Part shown: positions 8,339-17,745 of the stretch, piece after piece
Position numbering within the stretch: position 1 is the stretch's first letter
How the letters are laid out: the number at the start of each line of letters is the position of its first letter
NCBI RefSeq assembly: GCF_004328625.1
Contig: NZ_CP032229.1
Location: 2,542,001 to 2,606,000, forward strand
Length of the DNA stretch: 64,000 bases
Direction of reading: 5' to 3'
DNA from: Streptomyces seoulensis
GTDB taxonomy: Bacteria > Actinomycetota > Actinomycetes > Streptomycetales > Streptomycetaceae
Translations under genes and position numbers: made by a program
Notes under the pieces: generated by a model
What the model was told of the DNA's origin: nothing
Databases searched by the model: none
What the model saw: only the letters and a program-made list of their open reading frames with translations

Positions 8339-10057
8339 CTACTTGCCGTAGGCCATCATCAGCTTCTCCTCGGAGTCGTCCTGGCCGCTGAGCCGGTTGG
8401 TGGCGATGAAGAGGCGGCCGCCGGACCAGACCGTGGTGGCGTCGAAGAAGCCGTTCTCGATCTTCGCCGCGCCGTCCGGGTTCTGGAGCAGCGTGGCGGG
8501 CCGGTGCGCGCCGGAGCCGGTCGGGATCGACAGCACCCGGCCGCCCTGGAAGTAGGCAGCGCCGGCGTAGGCGACGAGGTCACCGCCCTGGATTCCGAGC
8601 GGGACCATCGAGCGGGCGATCGGGGACTTCACCCGCCACTTCTCCCTGCCGTCGGCGAGCCCGATGGCGACGATCTCGTTCGCGCCGGTGGTGGACTCGG
8701 TGGGCAGGTAGAGGGTCTTGGCGTCCACGGCGACGGAACGGCAGTTCTGCAGGCCCCGGTTCAGGGAGAGGAAGCCGCAGCCGGGGGCGAACTTCTTGTC
8801 GACCTTGACCTCGGAGGTGAAGCGGCCGCGGTCGTCGAGGGTGGAGATGTTCCACGCCTTCTTGTCGCGGTTGGTCAGGTAGACCACGAGCGGCTTCAGC
8901 GAGAACACGCGCTCGGCCCGCCAGCCCTTGGTGACGGTCCGGGACCACTTCGCCTTGCCGGTGGCCGGGTCGAGTTCGCGGATCTCGTCGCGCTCCTTGG
9001 CACCGCCCGCGCCGCAGGAGGCCACCTGGACCAGGCGCCCGCTGTCACCGGCGTACCCGGCCGGGTAGCAGTCCGTGCCGTACTTCTTGAGGTCGTACAG
9101 CTTCTTGCCGGTGGCCGCGTCGTACGCGGTGCCCGACATGTCGCGGCCGACCAGCAGGGTCTTGCCGGCCAGGGTCAGCTCGATGCTGCGGGTGCTGTCG
9201 AACAGCTGGCTGCCGTCCGCGACCTGGGCGTGCCAGCCCTTCTTGCCGGTGTCCAGGTCGATCTGCTGGAGCTGGTTGCACTTGGCGCGGTCGGTGGTGC
9301 CGTTCATGTACGCGACGACGATTCTGCCGTCCGCGTCGGCCCGCTTGGTGACCGCGCAGACCTCGTACGGCAGGGCGATCGGCGCCCAGGCGGCCGTGCC
9401 GTCCGCGACGCGGAAGCCGACGACCTCCTTGTACGCGGCCTTTACCGCGGTCTTCCCGGTGATCCAGAGGCCGGGCGCGTCCGCGCCGTTGCCGGGGGCG
9501 TCGGGGGCGGACTTGAGCCAGAGGACCTTCGCCTCGCCGGGCTTGCGGCCCGCGTTGAGGTCCTCGGCGTCCGAGCGGCCGTCGCCCTTGCCGTCGCCGG
9601 TGTCGGCGGAGGGGGAGGCGGAGTGCTTGCTGTCGCCGCTCGGGTGGGCGACGGGCTTGTCGTCGTCCCCGCCGCCGCTGGTGAACGCGTACACCGTGCC
9701 GCCGACGAGCAGCAGCGCGACGGCCACCGCCCCGGCTATCAGCGCGGTGCGCTTCTTGTTCCCGGGCGGCTTGCCGGGGCCACCGGGCTGCGGGTACGCC
9801 CCGTAGGGGGCCTGTCCGTAGGGGCCGGGCTGGGCGTACGGGCCGGGGGGCTGCTGGGGGTAGCCGTAGCCGGGCGGTGGCGGGGGCTGCTGGGGATAGC
9901 CGTAACCGGGCGGCGGCTGCTGCGGTGCGCCGAACCCGCCCTGCGGCGGCGGCTGTTGCGGGGCGCCGAAGCCCCCCTGCGGCTGGCCCTGCGGTGGCTG
10001 ATTCTGCGGCGGGCCGAAGCCGCCGTGCGGCGGCTGACCGGGCGGCGGCTGGCTCAT
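8339..10057 (-). CDS. Membrane-anchored PQQ-like beta-propeller protein (second of a tandem pair)
   Basis: This 572-residue paralogue of the next gene has the same plan. A long Pro/Gln/Gly-rich cytoplasmic tail (about 1-110, repeats like GGFGAPQQPPP and GYGYPQQPP) is followed by a membrane segment (TALIAGAVAVALLLVGGTVYAF) and a Ser/Asp-rich linker. The propeller then follows, with blades such as GKKGWHAQVADG and GREKWRVKSP. I use the ATG at 10057, preceded by GGGGGAG; an in-frame extension to 10120 adds only a charged leader. The function is unknown. The tail composition suggests interaction with other cytoplasmic proteins, which is inference. Confidence 0.8.
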   Translation of the reverse strand: MSQPPPGQPPHGGFGPPQNQPPQGQPQGGFGAPQQPPPQGGFGAPQQPPPGYGYPQQPPPPPGYGYPQQPPGPYAQPGPYGQAPYGAYPQPGGPGKPPGNKKRTALIAGAVAVALLLVGGTVYAFTSGGGDDDKPVAHPSGDSKHSASPSADTGDGKGDGRSDAEDLNAGRKPGEAKVLWLKSAPDAPGNGADAPGLWITGKTAVKAAYKEVVGFRVADGTAAWAPIALPYEVCAVTKRADADGRIVVAYMNGTTDRAKCNQLQQIDLDTGKKGWHAQVADGSQLFDSTRSIELTLAGKTLLVGRDMSGTAYDAATGKKLYDLKKYGTDCYPAGYAGDSGRLVQVASCGAGGAKERDEIRELDPATGKAKWSRTVTKGWRAERVFSLKPLVVYLTNRDKKAWNISTLDDRGRFTSEVKVDKKFAPGCGFLSLNRGLQNCRSVAVDAKTLYLPTESTTGANEIVAIGLADGREKWRVKSPIARSMVPLGIQGGDLVAYAGAAYFQGGRVLSIPTGSGAHRPATLLQNPDGAAKIENGFFDATTVWSGGRLFIATNRLSGQDDSEEKLMMAYGK

Positions 10058-10125
10058 CAGCGCTGCTCCCCCTCGTTCACTGACTTTTAGCCTACGAACC
10101 GCCTTTCTATCACCGACCACCTACA

Positions 10126-10153
10126 GCACAGGGGCCCGTGAAGGCCCCTGTGC
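10126..10153 (-). terminator. Hairpin terminator downstream of the ABC-F gene
   Basis: A perfect 11-bp stem (GCACAGGGGCC at 10126-10136 and its complement at 10143-10153) with a 6-base loop CGTGAA lies about 70 bases after the ABC-F stop on the minus strand, and upstream of the PQQ gene. It has no U-tract. Confidence 0.7.
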
Positions 10154-10222
10154 CCAAGGTCGAACCACCCCGTGATGCGGCCGTTACGGACTCGCCGGTA
10201 TGGCCGGATTCCGCCGTCCGCG

Positions 10223-12031
10223 CTACGCGTCCTCCGCCAGCTCCAGCCAGCGCAGCTCCAGTTCCTCGCGCTCGCCGACGAGTCCGCGCAGTTCGGCGTC
10301 GAGTTCGGCGACCTTGGCGAAGTCGGTGGCGTGGTCCGCGATACGGGTGTGCAGCTTGGACTCCTTGTCGGAGAGCTTGTCCAACTGCCGCTCGATCTTC
10401 TGGAGTTCCTTCTTCGCGGCCCGCTGGTCGGCGGCGCTCCTCTCCGTGGTGGCCGGGGCGGGCGCGGCGGCGGCCGAGCGCTGGGCCACGGCCTCCTCCA
10501 TGCGCAGCCGGCGCTCCAGGTACTCGTCGATGCCGCGCGGCAGCATGCGCAGGGCGCCGTCGCCGAGGAGGGCGTACACCTTGTCGGTGGTGCGCTCGAC
10601 GAAGAAGCGGTCGTGGGAGATGACGACCATCGAGCCGGGCCAGCCGTCGAGGACGTCCTCCAGCTGGGTCAGGGTCTCGATGTCCAGGTCGTTGGTGGGC
10701 TCGTCGAGGAAGAGCACGTTGGGCTCGTCCATGAGCAGGCGCAGCAGCTGGAGCCTGCGGCGCTCACCGCCGGAGAGGTCGCCGACCGGCGTCCACTGCT
10801 TCTCCTTGGTGAAGCCGAACGTCTCGCAGAGCTGGCCCGCCGTCATCTCGCGGCCCTTGCCGAGGTCCACGCGCTCGCGCACGCGCTGTACGGCCTCCAG
10901 CACCCGCCAGTTGGGGTCGAGTTCGGCGACCTCCTGGGAGAGGTAGGCGAGCTTGACCGTCTTGCCGACGCTGACCTTGCCGCCCGCGGGCTGCTCCTCG
11001 CCGCCGGAGCGGGCGGCCTCCGCCATGGCCCGCAGCAGGGAGGTCTTGCCGGCGCCGTTGACACCGACCAGGCCGATGCGGTCGCCGGGGCCGAGCTGCC
11101 AGGTGACGTGCTTCAGCAGCTCCTTGGGGCCCGCGGTGACGCTGACGTCCTCCAGGTCGAAGACCGTCTTGCCGAGCCGGGAGGAGGCGAACTTCATCAG
11201 CTCGCTGCTGTCGCGCGGCGGCGGCACGTCCTTGATCAGCTCGTTGGCCGCCTCGACGCGGAAGCGGGGCTTGGAGGTGCGGGCGGGGGCGCCCCGGCGC
11301 AGCCAGGCCAGCTCCTTGCGGACGAGGTTCTGCCGCTTGGTCTCCTCGGTGGCGGCGATGCGCTCGCGCTCCGCGCGGGCGAAGACGTAGTCGGAGTAGC
11401 CGCCCTCGTACTCGTAGACCGTGCCGCGCTGGACGTCCCACATGCGGGTGCTGACCTGGTCCAGGAACCAGCGGTCGTGGGTGACGCAGACGAGTGCCGA
11501 GCGGCGCTCGCGCAGATGGCGGGCGAGCCAGGCGATGCCCTCGACGTCGAGGTGGTTGGTGGGCTCGTCCAGCACGAGGAGGTCCTGCTCCTCGATCAGC
11601 AGCTTGGCGAGCGCGATCCGGCGCCGCTCACCGCCGGAGAGCGGGCCGATGACGGTGTCCAGACCCTTGGGGAAGCCCGGCAGGTCGAGCCCGCCGAACA
11701 GCCCGGTCAGCACGTCCCTGACCTTGGCGTTGCCCGCCCACTCGTGGTCGGCCAGGTCGCCGATGACCTCGTGCCGGACGGTGGCCCCGGGGTCGAGCGA
11801 GTCGTGCTGGGTGAGCACCCCGCTGCGCAGTCCCCCGGAGTGCGTGACCCGCCCGCTGTCGGCCTCCTCGACCTTGGCGAGCATCCGGATCAGCGTGGTC
11901 TTCCCGTCGCCGTTGCGCCCGACGACCCCGATCCGGTCCCCTTCCGACACACCGAGCGAGACGCCGTCCAGCAGGGCCCGCGTGCCGTAGACCTTGCTGA
12001 CGTTCTCGACATTGACCAGATTGACGGCCAT
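10223..12031 (-). CDS. ABC-F family ATPase (Uup-like)
   Basis: The 602-residue soluble protein contains two ABC ATPase domains and no membrane segment. Domain 1 (about 5-245) has Walker A GRNGDGKTT, signature LSGGERRRIAL and Walker B LLVLDEPTNHLD. Domain 2 (about 310-510) has GVNGAGKTS, LSGGERRRLQL and VLFLDEPTNDLD. A linker separates them, and a charged coiled coil ends the protein (ADQRAAKKELQKIERQLDKL), as in Uup. ABC-F proteins act on ribosomes or, for Uup, affect DNA rearrangement and ribosome assembly. An antibiotic-protection role cannot be told from sequence alone; the C-terminal coiled coil favours a housekeeping role. Confidence 0.88.
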   Translation of the reverse strand: MAVNLVNVENVSKVYGTRALLDGVSLGVSEGDRIGVVGRNGDGKTTLIRMLAKVEEADSGRVTHSGGLRSGVLTQHDSLDPGATVRHEVIGDLADHEWAGNAKVRDVLTGLFGGLDLPGFPKGLDTVIGPLSGGERRRIALAKLLIEEQDLLVLDEPTNHLDVEGIAWLARHLRERRSALVCVTHDRWFLDQVSTRMWDVQRGTVYEYEGGYSDYVFARAERERIAATEETKRQNLVRKELAWLRRGAPARTSKPRFRVEAANELIKDVPPPRDSSELMKFASSRLGKTVFDLEDVSVTAGPKELLKHVTWQLGPGDRIGLVGVNGAGKTSLLRAMAEAARSGGEEQPAGGKVSVGKTVKLAYLSQEVAELDPNWRVLEAVQRVRERVDLGKGREMTAGQLCETFGFTKEKQWTPVGDLSGGERRRLQLLRLLMDEPNVLFLDEPTNDLDIETLTQLEDVLDGWPGSMVVISHDRFFVERTTDKVYALLGDGALRMLPRGIDEYLERRLRMEEAVAQRSAAAAPAPATTERSAADQRAAKKELQKIERQLDKLSDKESKLHTRIADHATDFAKVAELDAELRGLVGEREELELRWLELAEDA

Positions 12032-12189
12032 TTCACTCCTGTGCAGGGGGATCGATCAGCCTTCAAGCGTAGGCCCTGCCGGGCGGGGAGCGGGGCGCGC
12101 GGGTGCGGTCACTCTTTGTGATGACGTGATCGACGTTCGGCCGCTACCGTTGACCACAGGCAGCAGGATCTCCGTCCATGGGAGGAACC

Positions 12190-12783
12190 ATGACCGCCGA
12201 GTCCGTAGAGCACCGTCCGCACTGGCCGGTGCCGCCCAAGGACGGCTACACCGTGGACGACCTGTTCACACTGCCGGATCTCCCGCCGCACACAGAGCTG
12301 ATCGACGGGAGCCTGGTTTTCGTGAGTCCGCAGAGGGATTTCCACAGTGTCGTGATCGATCTGCTCGCTGCCGGCCTCAGGAGTACCGTGCCGTCCGAAC
12401 TCCGGGTGCGCAGGGAGATGACCGTCGTCCTCGACCGCCGCAACGGCCCCGAGCCGGACCTCTGCGTCGTACGCGCCGAGTCCGTCGTCGATCGCCGCCA
12501 GACGCGCTTCGAGGCGGCCGACGTCCTGCTCGCCGTGGAGGTGGTCTCCCCGGACTCCGAGGCCCGGGACCGTGACACCAAGCCGCACAAGTACGCGGCC
12601 GCGGGCATCCCCCACTTCTGGCTGGTGGAGATGGCCGGTGAGGACGACCACCCCGTGGTCCAGGTGTACGAGCGCGGTGAGGCCACCGGGACATACGCCC
12701 TGACCGGCATCCACCACGCCCAGGTCAAGCTGACCGCGCCCTACGGGATCGACATCGACCTCACCGAGATCGACCGTCTCTGA
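12190..12783 (+). CDS. Uma2 family (DUF820) putative restriction-endonuclease-fold protein
   Basis: This 197-residue protein belongs to the Uma2/DUF820 group, which has a PD-(D/E)XK nuclease-like fold and is often multicopy in Streptomyces and cyanobacteria. The expected acidic motifs are visible as GPEPDLCVV and VEVVSPDSEARD, followed by KYAAAGIPHFWLVE. I start at the ATG at 12190 because GGAGGAACC directly precedes it; the ATG at 12178 lies upstream of this ribosome-binding site. The biological role of the family is poorly known. It is convergent with ispE, three bases away. Confidence 0.85.
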   Translation: MTAESVEHRPHWPVPPKDGYTVDDLFTLPDLPPHTELIDGSLVFVSPQRDFHSVVIDLLAAGLRSTVPSELRVRREMTVVLDRRNGPEPDLCVVRAESVVDRRQTRFEAADVLLAVEVVSPDSEARDRDTKPHKYAAAGIPHFWLVEMAGEDDHPVVQVYERGEATGTYALTGIHHAQVKLTAPYGIDIDLTEIDRL

Positions 12784-12786
12784 GGC

Positions 12787-13680
12787 TCAGAGAACCGTCG
12801 CCCCTGGCACCGGGCCCGCCGCCGTGCGGGTGGTGCGGCAGGTGCCGGAGTCCTGGAGAGCGGTCGCGACGCGGGTCGCCGTGGTCGCGTCCGGAACCAG
12901 GAAGGCGGTCGTGGGGCCCGAGCCGGAGACCAGGGTGGCGAGGGCGCCGGCCTGTTCGCCGGTCTTCAGGGTGGCGGCCAGCTCCGGGTAGAGGGAGAGG
13001 GCGGCGGGCTGGAGGTCGTTGGTGAGGGCGGCCGCCAGGGCTTCCGGGTCGCCCTTCGACAGGGCCGTCAGGAGGGCCGGGTCGGCCTCCGGGGCCGGGA
13101 TCTCCCGGCCCGCCGTCAGACGGTCGAACTCGCGGAACACCGCCGGGGTCGACAGGCCACGCTCGGCCATCGCGAACACCCAGTGGAAGGTGCCGCCGAC
13201 CTCCAGTGGAGCGAGCTTCTCGCCGCGCCCGGTACCGAGCGCCGCCCCGCCGACCAGGCTGAAGGGCACGTCGCTGCCCAGCTCCGCGCAGATGTCGAGC
13301 AGTTCGGCGCGCGAGGCACCCGTACCCCACAGCGCGTCGCAGGCGACCAGCGCGCCCGCGCCGTCCGCGCTGCCGCCGGCCATGCCGCCCGCGACCGGGA
13401 TGTCCTTGGCGATGTGGAGGTGGACGGCGGGCTCGATGCCCCGGCGTTCCGCGAGCGCGAGCGCGGCGCGGGCGGCCAGGTTGGTGCGGTCCAGCGGGAC
13501 CGACGCGGCGTCCGGCCCGGCGCAGGTGACCCGGAGTTCGTCGGCCGGGGTCACGGTGACCTCGTCGTACAGCCCGACCGCGAGGAAGACGTTGGCCAGG
13601 TCGTGGAAGCCGTCGGGGCGGGCCGCGGCCACGCCGAGCTGGACGTTGACCTTGGCGGGGACCCGTACGGTGACGCTCAC
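12787..13680 (-). CDS. ispE: 4-diphosphocytidyl-2-C-methyl-D-erythritol kinase
   Basis: IspE phosphorylates CDP-methylerythritol with ATP in the non-mevalonate isoprenoid pathway. The 297-residue GHMP kinase has the substrate strand [13 protein letters not shown] at the N-terminus, the ATP loop [16 protein letters not shown] at about 96-110, and [12 protein letters not shown] near the C-terminus. The GTG start at 13680 overlaps the ksgA stop by four bases (GTGA), so translation is probably coupled. The ksgA-ispE neighbourhood is conserved in actinomycetes. Confidence 0.93.
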   Translation of the reverse strand: MSVTVRVPAKVNVQLGVAAARPDGFHDLANVFLAVGLYDEVTVTPADELRVTCAGPDAASVPLDRTNLAARAALALAERRGIEPAVHLHIAKDIPVAGGMAGGSADGAGALVACDALWGTGASRAELLDICAELGSDVPFSLVGGAALGTGRGEKLAPLEVGGTFHWVFAMAERGLSTPAVFREFDRLTAGREIPAPEADPALLTALSKGDPEALAAALTNDLQPAALSLYPELAATLKTGEQAGALATLVSGSGPTTAFLVPDATTATRVATALQDSGTCRTTRTAAGPVPGATVL

Positions 13681-14555
13681 GCGGCTGCTCCCCCGTGGCC
13701 CTTGTGCTCGGCGATCGCGGCGAACTCCTCGACCGTCAGCGCCTCGCCGCGCGCCTGCGGGGAGACCCCGGCGGCGACCAGCGCGGCCTCGGCGGCTGCG
13801 GCCGACCCGGCCCAGCCGGCCAGCGCGGCGCGCAGCGTCTTGCGGCGCTGGGCGAAGGCGGCGTCGACCACGGCGAAGACCTCCGCCCGGGTGGCGGACG
13901 TCTTGACCGGCTCGGTGCGCCGGACCAGCGAGACCAGGCCGCTGTCCACGTTCGGCGCGGGCCAGAACACGTTCCGCCCGATCGCCCCGGCCCGCTTGAC
14001 CTCCGCGTACCAGTTGGCCTTGACCGAGGGCACGCCGTACACCTTGGAGCCGGGCGCGGCGGCGAGCCGGTCGGCGACCTCGGACTGGACCATCACCAGG
14101 GTGCGCTCGATGCTCGGGAAGGTGGCGAGCATGTGCAGCAGTACGGGGACGGCGACGTTGTAGGGCAGGTTGGCGACGAGCGCGGTCGGCGGCGGGCCGG
14201 GCAGCTCCTCGACGAGCATCGCGTCGGAGTGCACCAGCGCGAACCGGTCGGCGCGGTCGGGCATCCGGGCGGCGACGGTCGCGGGCAGGGCGGCGGCCAG
14301 CACGTCGTCGATCTCGACGGCGGTGACCCGGTCGGCCGCCTCCAGCAGGGCCAGGGTGAGGGAGCCGAGTCCCGGCCCGACCTCCACCACCACGTCGTCG
14401 GGGCGCACCCCGGCGGTACGCACGATGCGGCGGACCGTGTTGGCGTCGATCACGAAGTTCTGGCCGCGCTGCTTGGTCGGGCGTACGCCGAGCACGGCCG
14501 CCAGTTCGCGGATGTCGGCGGGACCGAGGAGGGCGTCGGGGGTGGGGCTGCTCAC
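13677..14555 (-). CDS. rsmA: 16S rRNA (adenine(1518)-N6/adenine(1519)-N6)-dimethyltransferase
   Basis: RsmA (KsgA) dimethylates two adjacent adenines in the 3' hairpin of 16S rRNA during late small-subunit assembly. The 292-residue product begins the conserved core with [13 protein letters not shown] (about 25-37). It has the SAM-binding loop VEVGPGLGS at 57-65 and the catalytic NLPYN at 129-133. It sits between rpfB and ispE on the same strand, with a 4-base overlap with ispE. An Erm-type resistance methyltransferase is a relative, but length and context fit the housekeeping enzyme. Confidence 0.94.
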   Translation of the reverse strand: MSSPTPDALLGPADIRELAAVLGVRPTKQRGQNFVIDANTVRRIVRTAGVRPDDVVVEVGPGLGSLTLALLEAADRVTAVEIDDVLAAALPATVAARMPDRADRFALVHSDAMLVEELPGPPPTALVANLPYNVAVPVLLHMLATFPSIERTLVMVQSEVADRLAAAPGSKVYGVPSVKANWYAEVKRAGAIGRNVFWPAPNVDSGLVSLVRRTEPVKTSATRAEVFAVVDAAFAQRRKTLRAALAGWAGSAAAAEAALVAAGVSPQARGEALTVEEFAAIAEHKGHGGAAA

Positions 14556-14596
14556 GGGACAAGGGTACGGGGCGGCACGGGCGCCGCCGCCCCGGC

Positions 14597-15892
14597 TCAG
14601 CCGCGCAGGCGTGCCCCGCAGTGCGGCCAGGGCGAGGTGCCGTGCCGCAGGTACAGGGTCTTGGCGCGCCGGGTCTGCTCCTCGGGCGGCGCGTCCTGGG
14701 GCCGCCCGCTCCCGCCGAGGCCGTGCCAGGTGGCGGAGTCGAACTGGTAGAGCCCGCCGTAGGTGCCGGAGGGGTCGACGGCGTCGGGGCGGCCGCCGGA
14801 CTCGCAGACGGCCAGCGCGTGCCAGTTCAGCCCGTCCGCGCCGGCGGCGGTGGCCGGGCGGGCCTTGGTGCCGACGCGGACGAGCTGCCGGAGCGGTTCG
14901 CGGACCACCTCGGCGTGCTCGCGGCGGGGGCGCTGCCGGACGCCGTTGACGGTGCGCAGCAGGTAGGTGGTGCGGCGCAGCCCCGGCCGCCCGGCCTGGT
15001 CGACGACCTCGGTGCCCTTGGGCAGCGTGGGGTCCTCGGTGCGGCGCACGGCGTACGGGATCGCCTCGTCGCGCGTCTCGTGGGTGCCGGTGACGCGCAG
15101 CACGGTGACGGTCTGTCCGTCACGCGGGAAGGAGGTGCCGGGCACGGAGGTGGTGTCCTCGCCGCGCAGGGTGATCCCGGCCTCGCGGAGCGCCTCGGCG
15201 ACGGTGGCCGCGTTGGTGCGCAGGGTGCGGGTGCGGCCGTCGGCCATGACGGTGAAGCTGCGCTCGGTACGGACGTCCAGGGCGAGTCCGGCCCGGCCGA
15301 TGGGCAGCGAGCGGGACGCGGACAGGTAGGCGCCCTCCGCCCGCACGCCGAGTTGCCTCAGCGCGCCGTCGACGGTGTCGGCGGTGGTCCACACCACGCG
15401 CTGCTCGCCGTCGATGGTGAGCCGGACCGGGCGGCCGTGGCGTACGGCGATCTCGTCGCCGTCGGTGAGCGGGGTGCCGGGGGCGGGTGTGATCACGTCG
15501 TGCGGGCCGGTCCGGACGCCCTCGTCGGCGAGGAGGCCGGTGACGTCGTCGGCGAAGGTGTGCAGGGTGCGGGGGTGGCCGTCGACGGTCAGCTCGACCG
15601 CCTTGTCCTCGGCGACGAAGGCGGCGGTGCCGCCGGCCAGGAACGCGACGACGAGCGCCTGCGGCAGCAGTCTGCGTACCGGCGACTCGGGCCGTTCGGC
15701 GGCCCGCCGTCCGCGCCCCGCCGGTCTCGCGCCCTGCGGCGCCCTGCGGGGCGGGGGTACGGCCTCGTAGGCGGGCCGGTAGGTGTCGCCGGGCACGCCG
15801 TACGGCAGGGTCAGCGCGCTGTGCACCGACGGCACGGCCGGTTCGTCGCCGAGGGTGCCGTGGGGGCAGTACCACTCGTAACTCTTGCTCAC
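14597..15892 (-). CDS. rpfB: Resuscitation-promoting factor RpfB-type peptidoglycan muralytic protein
   Basis: RpfB proteins cleave peptidoglycan and help germination and resuscitation. The 431-residue product has an unusual N-terminal cytoplasmic stretch with YEWYCPHG and a membrane anchor at about 75-94 ([18 protein letters not shown]). Three DUF348 repeats follow (about 97-145, 156-205, 211-262) and then a G5 domain (about 268-345). The C-terminal transglycosylase-like domain spans about 354-431, with ALAVCESGG (Glu364, the expected catalytic acid) and [13 protein letters not shown] use the GTG at 15892 with GGAG upstream. This domain order matches Streptomyces and Mycobacterium RpfB. Confidence 0.92.
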   Translation of the reverse strand: MSKSYEWYCPHGTLGDEPAVPSVHSALTLPYGVPGDTYRPAYEAVPPPRRAPQGARPAGRGRRAAERPESPVRRLLPQALVVAFLAGGTAAFVAEDKAVELTVDGHPRTLHTFADDVTGLLADEGVRTGPHDVITPAPGTPLTDGDEIAVRHGRPVRLTIDGEQRVVWTTADTVDGALRQLGVRAEGAYLSASRSLPIGRAGLALDVRTERSFTVMADGRTRTLRTNAATVAEALREAGITLRGEDTTSVPGTSFPRDGQTVTVLRVTGTHETRDEAIPYAVRRTEDPTLPKGTEVVDQAGRPGLRRTTYLLRTVNGVRQRPRREHAEVVREPLRQLVRVGTKARPATAAGADGLNWHALAVCESGGRPDAVDPSGTYGGLYQFDSATWHGLGGSGRPQDAPPEEQTRRAKTLYLRHGTSPWPHCGARLRG

Positions 15893-16012
15893 GCCGCCAC
15901 GCTCCAGGGGCCTTCGCCGATCGGGCCCCCAGAACCTAGCGGAGCGGGCGTCACTCTCCAAAACGGCACGACCACGCGCGGTGACGGCTCGAACAGGCGC
16001 CCTCGCTACGCC

Positions 16013-16894
16013 TCAGTAGCCGAAGGCGCGCGCCGTGTTGGCGCCGAGGGCCGCGGCGAGGGTGTCCTCGTCGGTGCCGCGTACGGCGGCCATGGCGCGC
16101 ACGGTGACCGGGATCAGGTACGGCGCGTTGGGGCGGCCCCGGTAGGGCGCCGGAGTGAGGAAGGGGGCGTCGGTCTCCACGAGGACCAGCTCCGGCGGGG
16201 CCACGGCCAGGGCGTCCCGGAGGTTCTGGGCGTTCTTGAAGGTGACGTTGCCGGCGAAGGACATGTAGTAGCCCTCGCGGGCGCAGATCTCGGCCATGTC
16301 GGCGTCGCCGGAGTAGCAGTGGAAGACGGTGCGCTCGGGGGCGCCCTCCTCCTTCAGCACGCGCAGCACGTCGGCGTGGGCGTCGCGGTCGTGGATGACC
16401 AGGGTCTTGCCGTGCCGCTTGGCGATCTCGATGTGGGCGCGGAAGGACCGCTCCTGCGCCTCCTTGCCCTCGGGGCCGGTGCGGAAGAAGTCGAGGCCGG
16501 TCTCGCCGACGCCCTTGACCTGCGGGAGCGCGGCGAGCCGGTCGATCTCGGCGAGCGCCTCGTCGAGCGCGGCGTCCCCGCCGGGCTGCCGGGCGCGCTG
16601 CCTCGACCAGCCGTCGGGGTCGCCGTGCACGATGCGCGGCGCCTCGTTCGGGTGCAGGGCGACCGTCGCGTGGACCCGGTCGTGCGCGGCGGCCGTCTCG
16701 GCGGCCCAGCGGGAGCCCGCCAGGTCGCAGCCGACCTGCACGACCGTGGTCACGCCGACCGACGCGGCCTTCGCCAGCCCCTCCTCGACGGTGCCGGACT
16801 GCATGTCGAGGTGGGTGTGGGAGTCGGCCACCTCGACGCCGAGGGGTGCGGGGAGCGGGGGCGGCGCGTTCTTGTCACCGGCGTTCGAAGGCAT
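16013..16894 (-). CDS. TatD family metal-dependent hydrolase/DNase
   Basis: The 293-residue TIM-barrel metallohydrolase carries the metal motif DSHTHLD near residues 26-32, GVGETGLDFF in the middle, and later motifs LVIHDRDA, FHCYSGD and VETDAPFLTP. TatD proteins are 3'-5' exonucleases acting on DNA with roles in oxidative-damage repair. Length is normal, with a Pro-rich N-terminal tag before the barrel. The rpfB-ksgA-ispE group next to tatD is a conserved actinobacterial arrangement. Confidence 0.9.
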   Translation of the reverse strand: MPSNAGDKNAPPPLPAPLGVEVADSHTHLDMQSGTVEEGLAKAASVGVTTVVQVGCDLAGSRWAAETAAAHDRVHATVALHPNEAPRIVHGDPDGWSRQRARQPGGDAALDEALAEIDRLAALPQVKGVGETGLDFFRTGPEGKEAQERSFRAHIEIAKRHGKTLVIHDRDAHADVLRVLKEEGAPERTVFHCYSGDADMAEICAREGYYMSFAGNVTFKNAQNLRDALAVAPPELVLVETDAPFLTPAPYRGRPNAPYLIPVTVRAMAAVRGTDEDTLAAALGANTARAFGY

Positions 16895-16919
16895 GCCCCG
16901 ATCCTACGGAAGGGGCGCG

Positions 16920-17252
16920 CTAGCTCGCCCGGCGCTGGAAGGGATGCAGCAGGTCGGAGAGGTGCCAGTGGTGGGCCTCCGGACCGGGTGCCTCGGGCAC
17001 CGGGCCGCGGACGGACGACACCTGTCCGGCGCGCATGATCCGTACGACGTGTCCGTCGCAGTTCTCGCACACCGGCCGGCTCAGCGGGGACGGCACGACG
17101 GCGCCTCCCACGACGTACCGGACGCACTCATGGCCCTCGGTGTCGGTGTGGTGCTCTATCGCGTACGACTGCTCCCAGCCGTGCCCACAGCGCATGCAGG
17201 CGAACGCGTACGACTCGTGAACGGCGGCGATCTGCCCGGCGACCTCACTCAT
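16920..17252 (-). CDS. Small protein with two CxxC pairs (zinc-ribbon-like)
   Basis: This 110-residue protein has two cysteine pairs, CMRCGHGW and CENCDGHVV, spaced like a zinc ribbon, separated by a His/Glu-rich stretch (IEHHTDTEGHEC). I start at the ATG at 17252, preceded by AGGAG; the frame is open further upstream to 17348 but without a ribosome-binding site. No named family is recognised. It could bind metal and contact nucleic acid or a protein partner. It precedes tatD by 25 bases on the same strand, so co-transcription is likely. Confidence 0.75.
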   Translation of the reverse strand: MSEVAGQIAAVHESYAFACMRCGHGWEQSYAIEHHTDTEGHECVRYVVGGAVVPSPLSRPVCENCDGHVVRIMRAGQVSSVRGPVPEAPGPEAHHWHLSDLLHPFQRRAS

Positions 17253-17745
17253 GCCCAGCTCCTGCGGTCCACTGGCGCCCCCGGTACGGAGGCGGGGAAC
17301 GATTTCCGTCCCCTCACCCAGTGGACGCCCGCCCCACCCCGAAAGCACGCGACCTGTCGACTGTTGGACGCCCCTTGGCCGTCCCTTGCCGAACCGCTCC
17401 GCTCAGGGCCCCGATCCCTTTGCCCAGCCGACTCCCCGTTTGCCCACCCATGGGGCGCACCTCCGCATACGCGCGGCGCGAGGGGCGCGAAGCTCCGGCC
17501 CCGCCCGGCGGAGTGGTCGGGGACACTCGTCGCCCAGGGTCGCCCCGCCACCACCCGAGCGCTTCAGGGCGTCCGCCTCGCACGCTCTCGGCTCCGCTCG
17601 GCCGGGACCCCGTCCGGCGGCCGGCGCGAGCCGCCTCGCTCGGGGCGAACTCGGGGCGAACTCGGGGCGAAGAGGCGCCGGAGCGCCCGCGCTCGTGGGA
17701 GAACGCCCGGGGGCCGCGGGAACCCACCCCGCGACGAATCCCCGC
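17253..17745. other. Gene-free 493-bp interval with an 11-bp tandem repeat
   Basis: No convincing gene is seen. Frames open on both strands lack starts with ribosome-binding sites and have unconserved, Arg/Pro/Ala-rich translations. Three exact copies of CTCGGGGCGAA lie head to tail at 17639-17671. Codon-position GC bias is not maintained as in flanking genes. It separates the 3' end of rsmI from the zinc-ribbon gene and should hold the promoter of the latter. Confidence 0.5.

Noticed and set aside
5864..10090. A 1408-codon open frame on the plus strand
   Set aside because: It is the antisense shadow of the LuxR-type and PQQ genes; it lacks a ribosome-binding site and has unconserved, composition-driven sequence.
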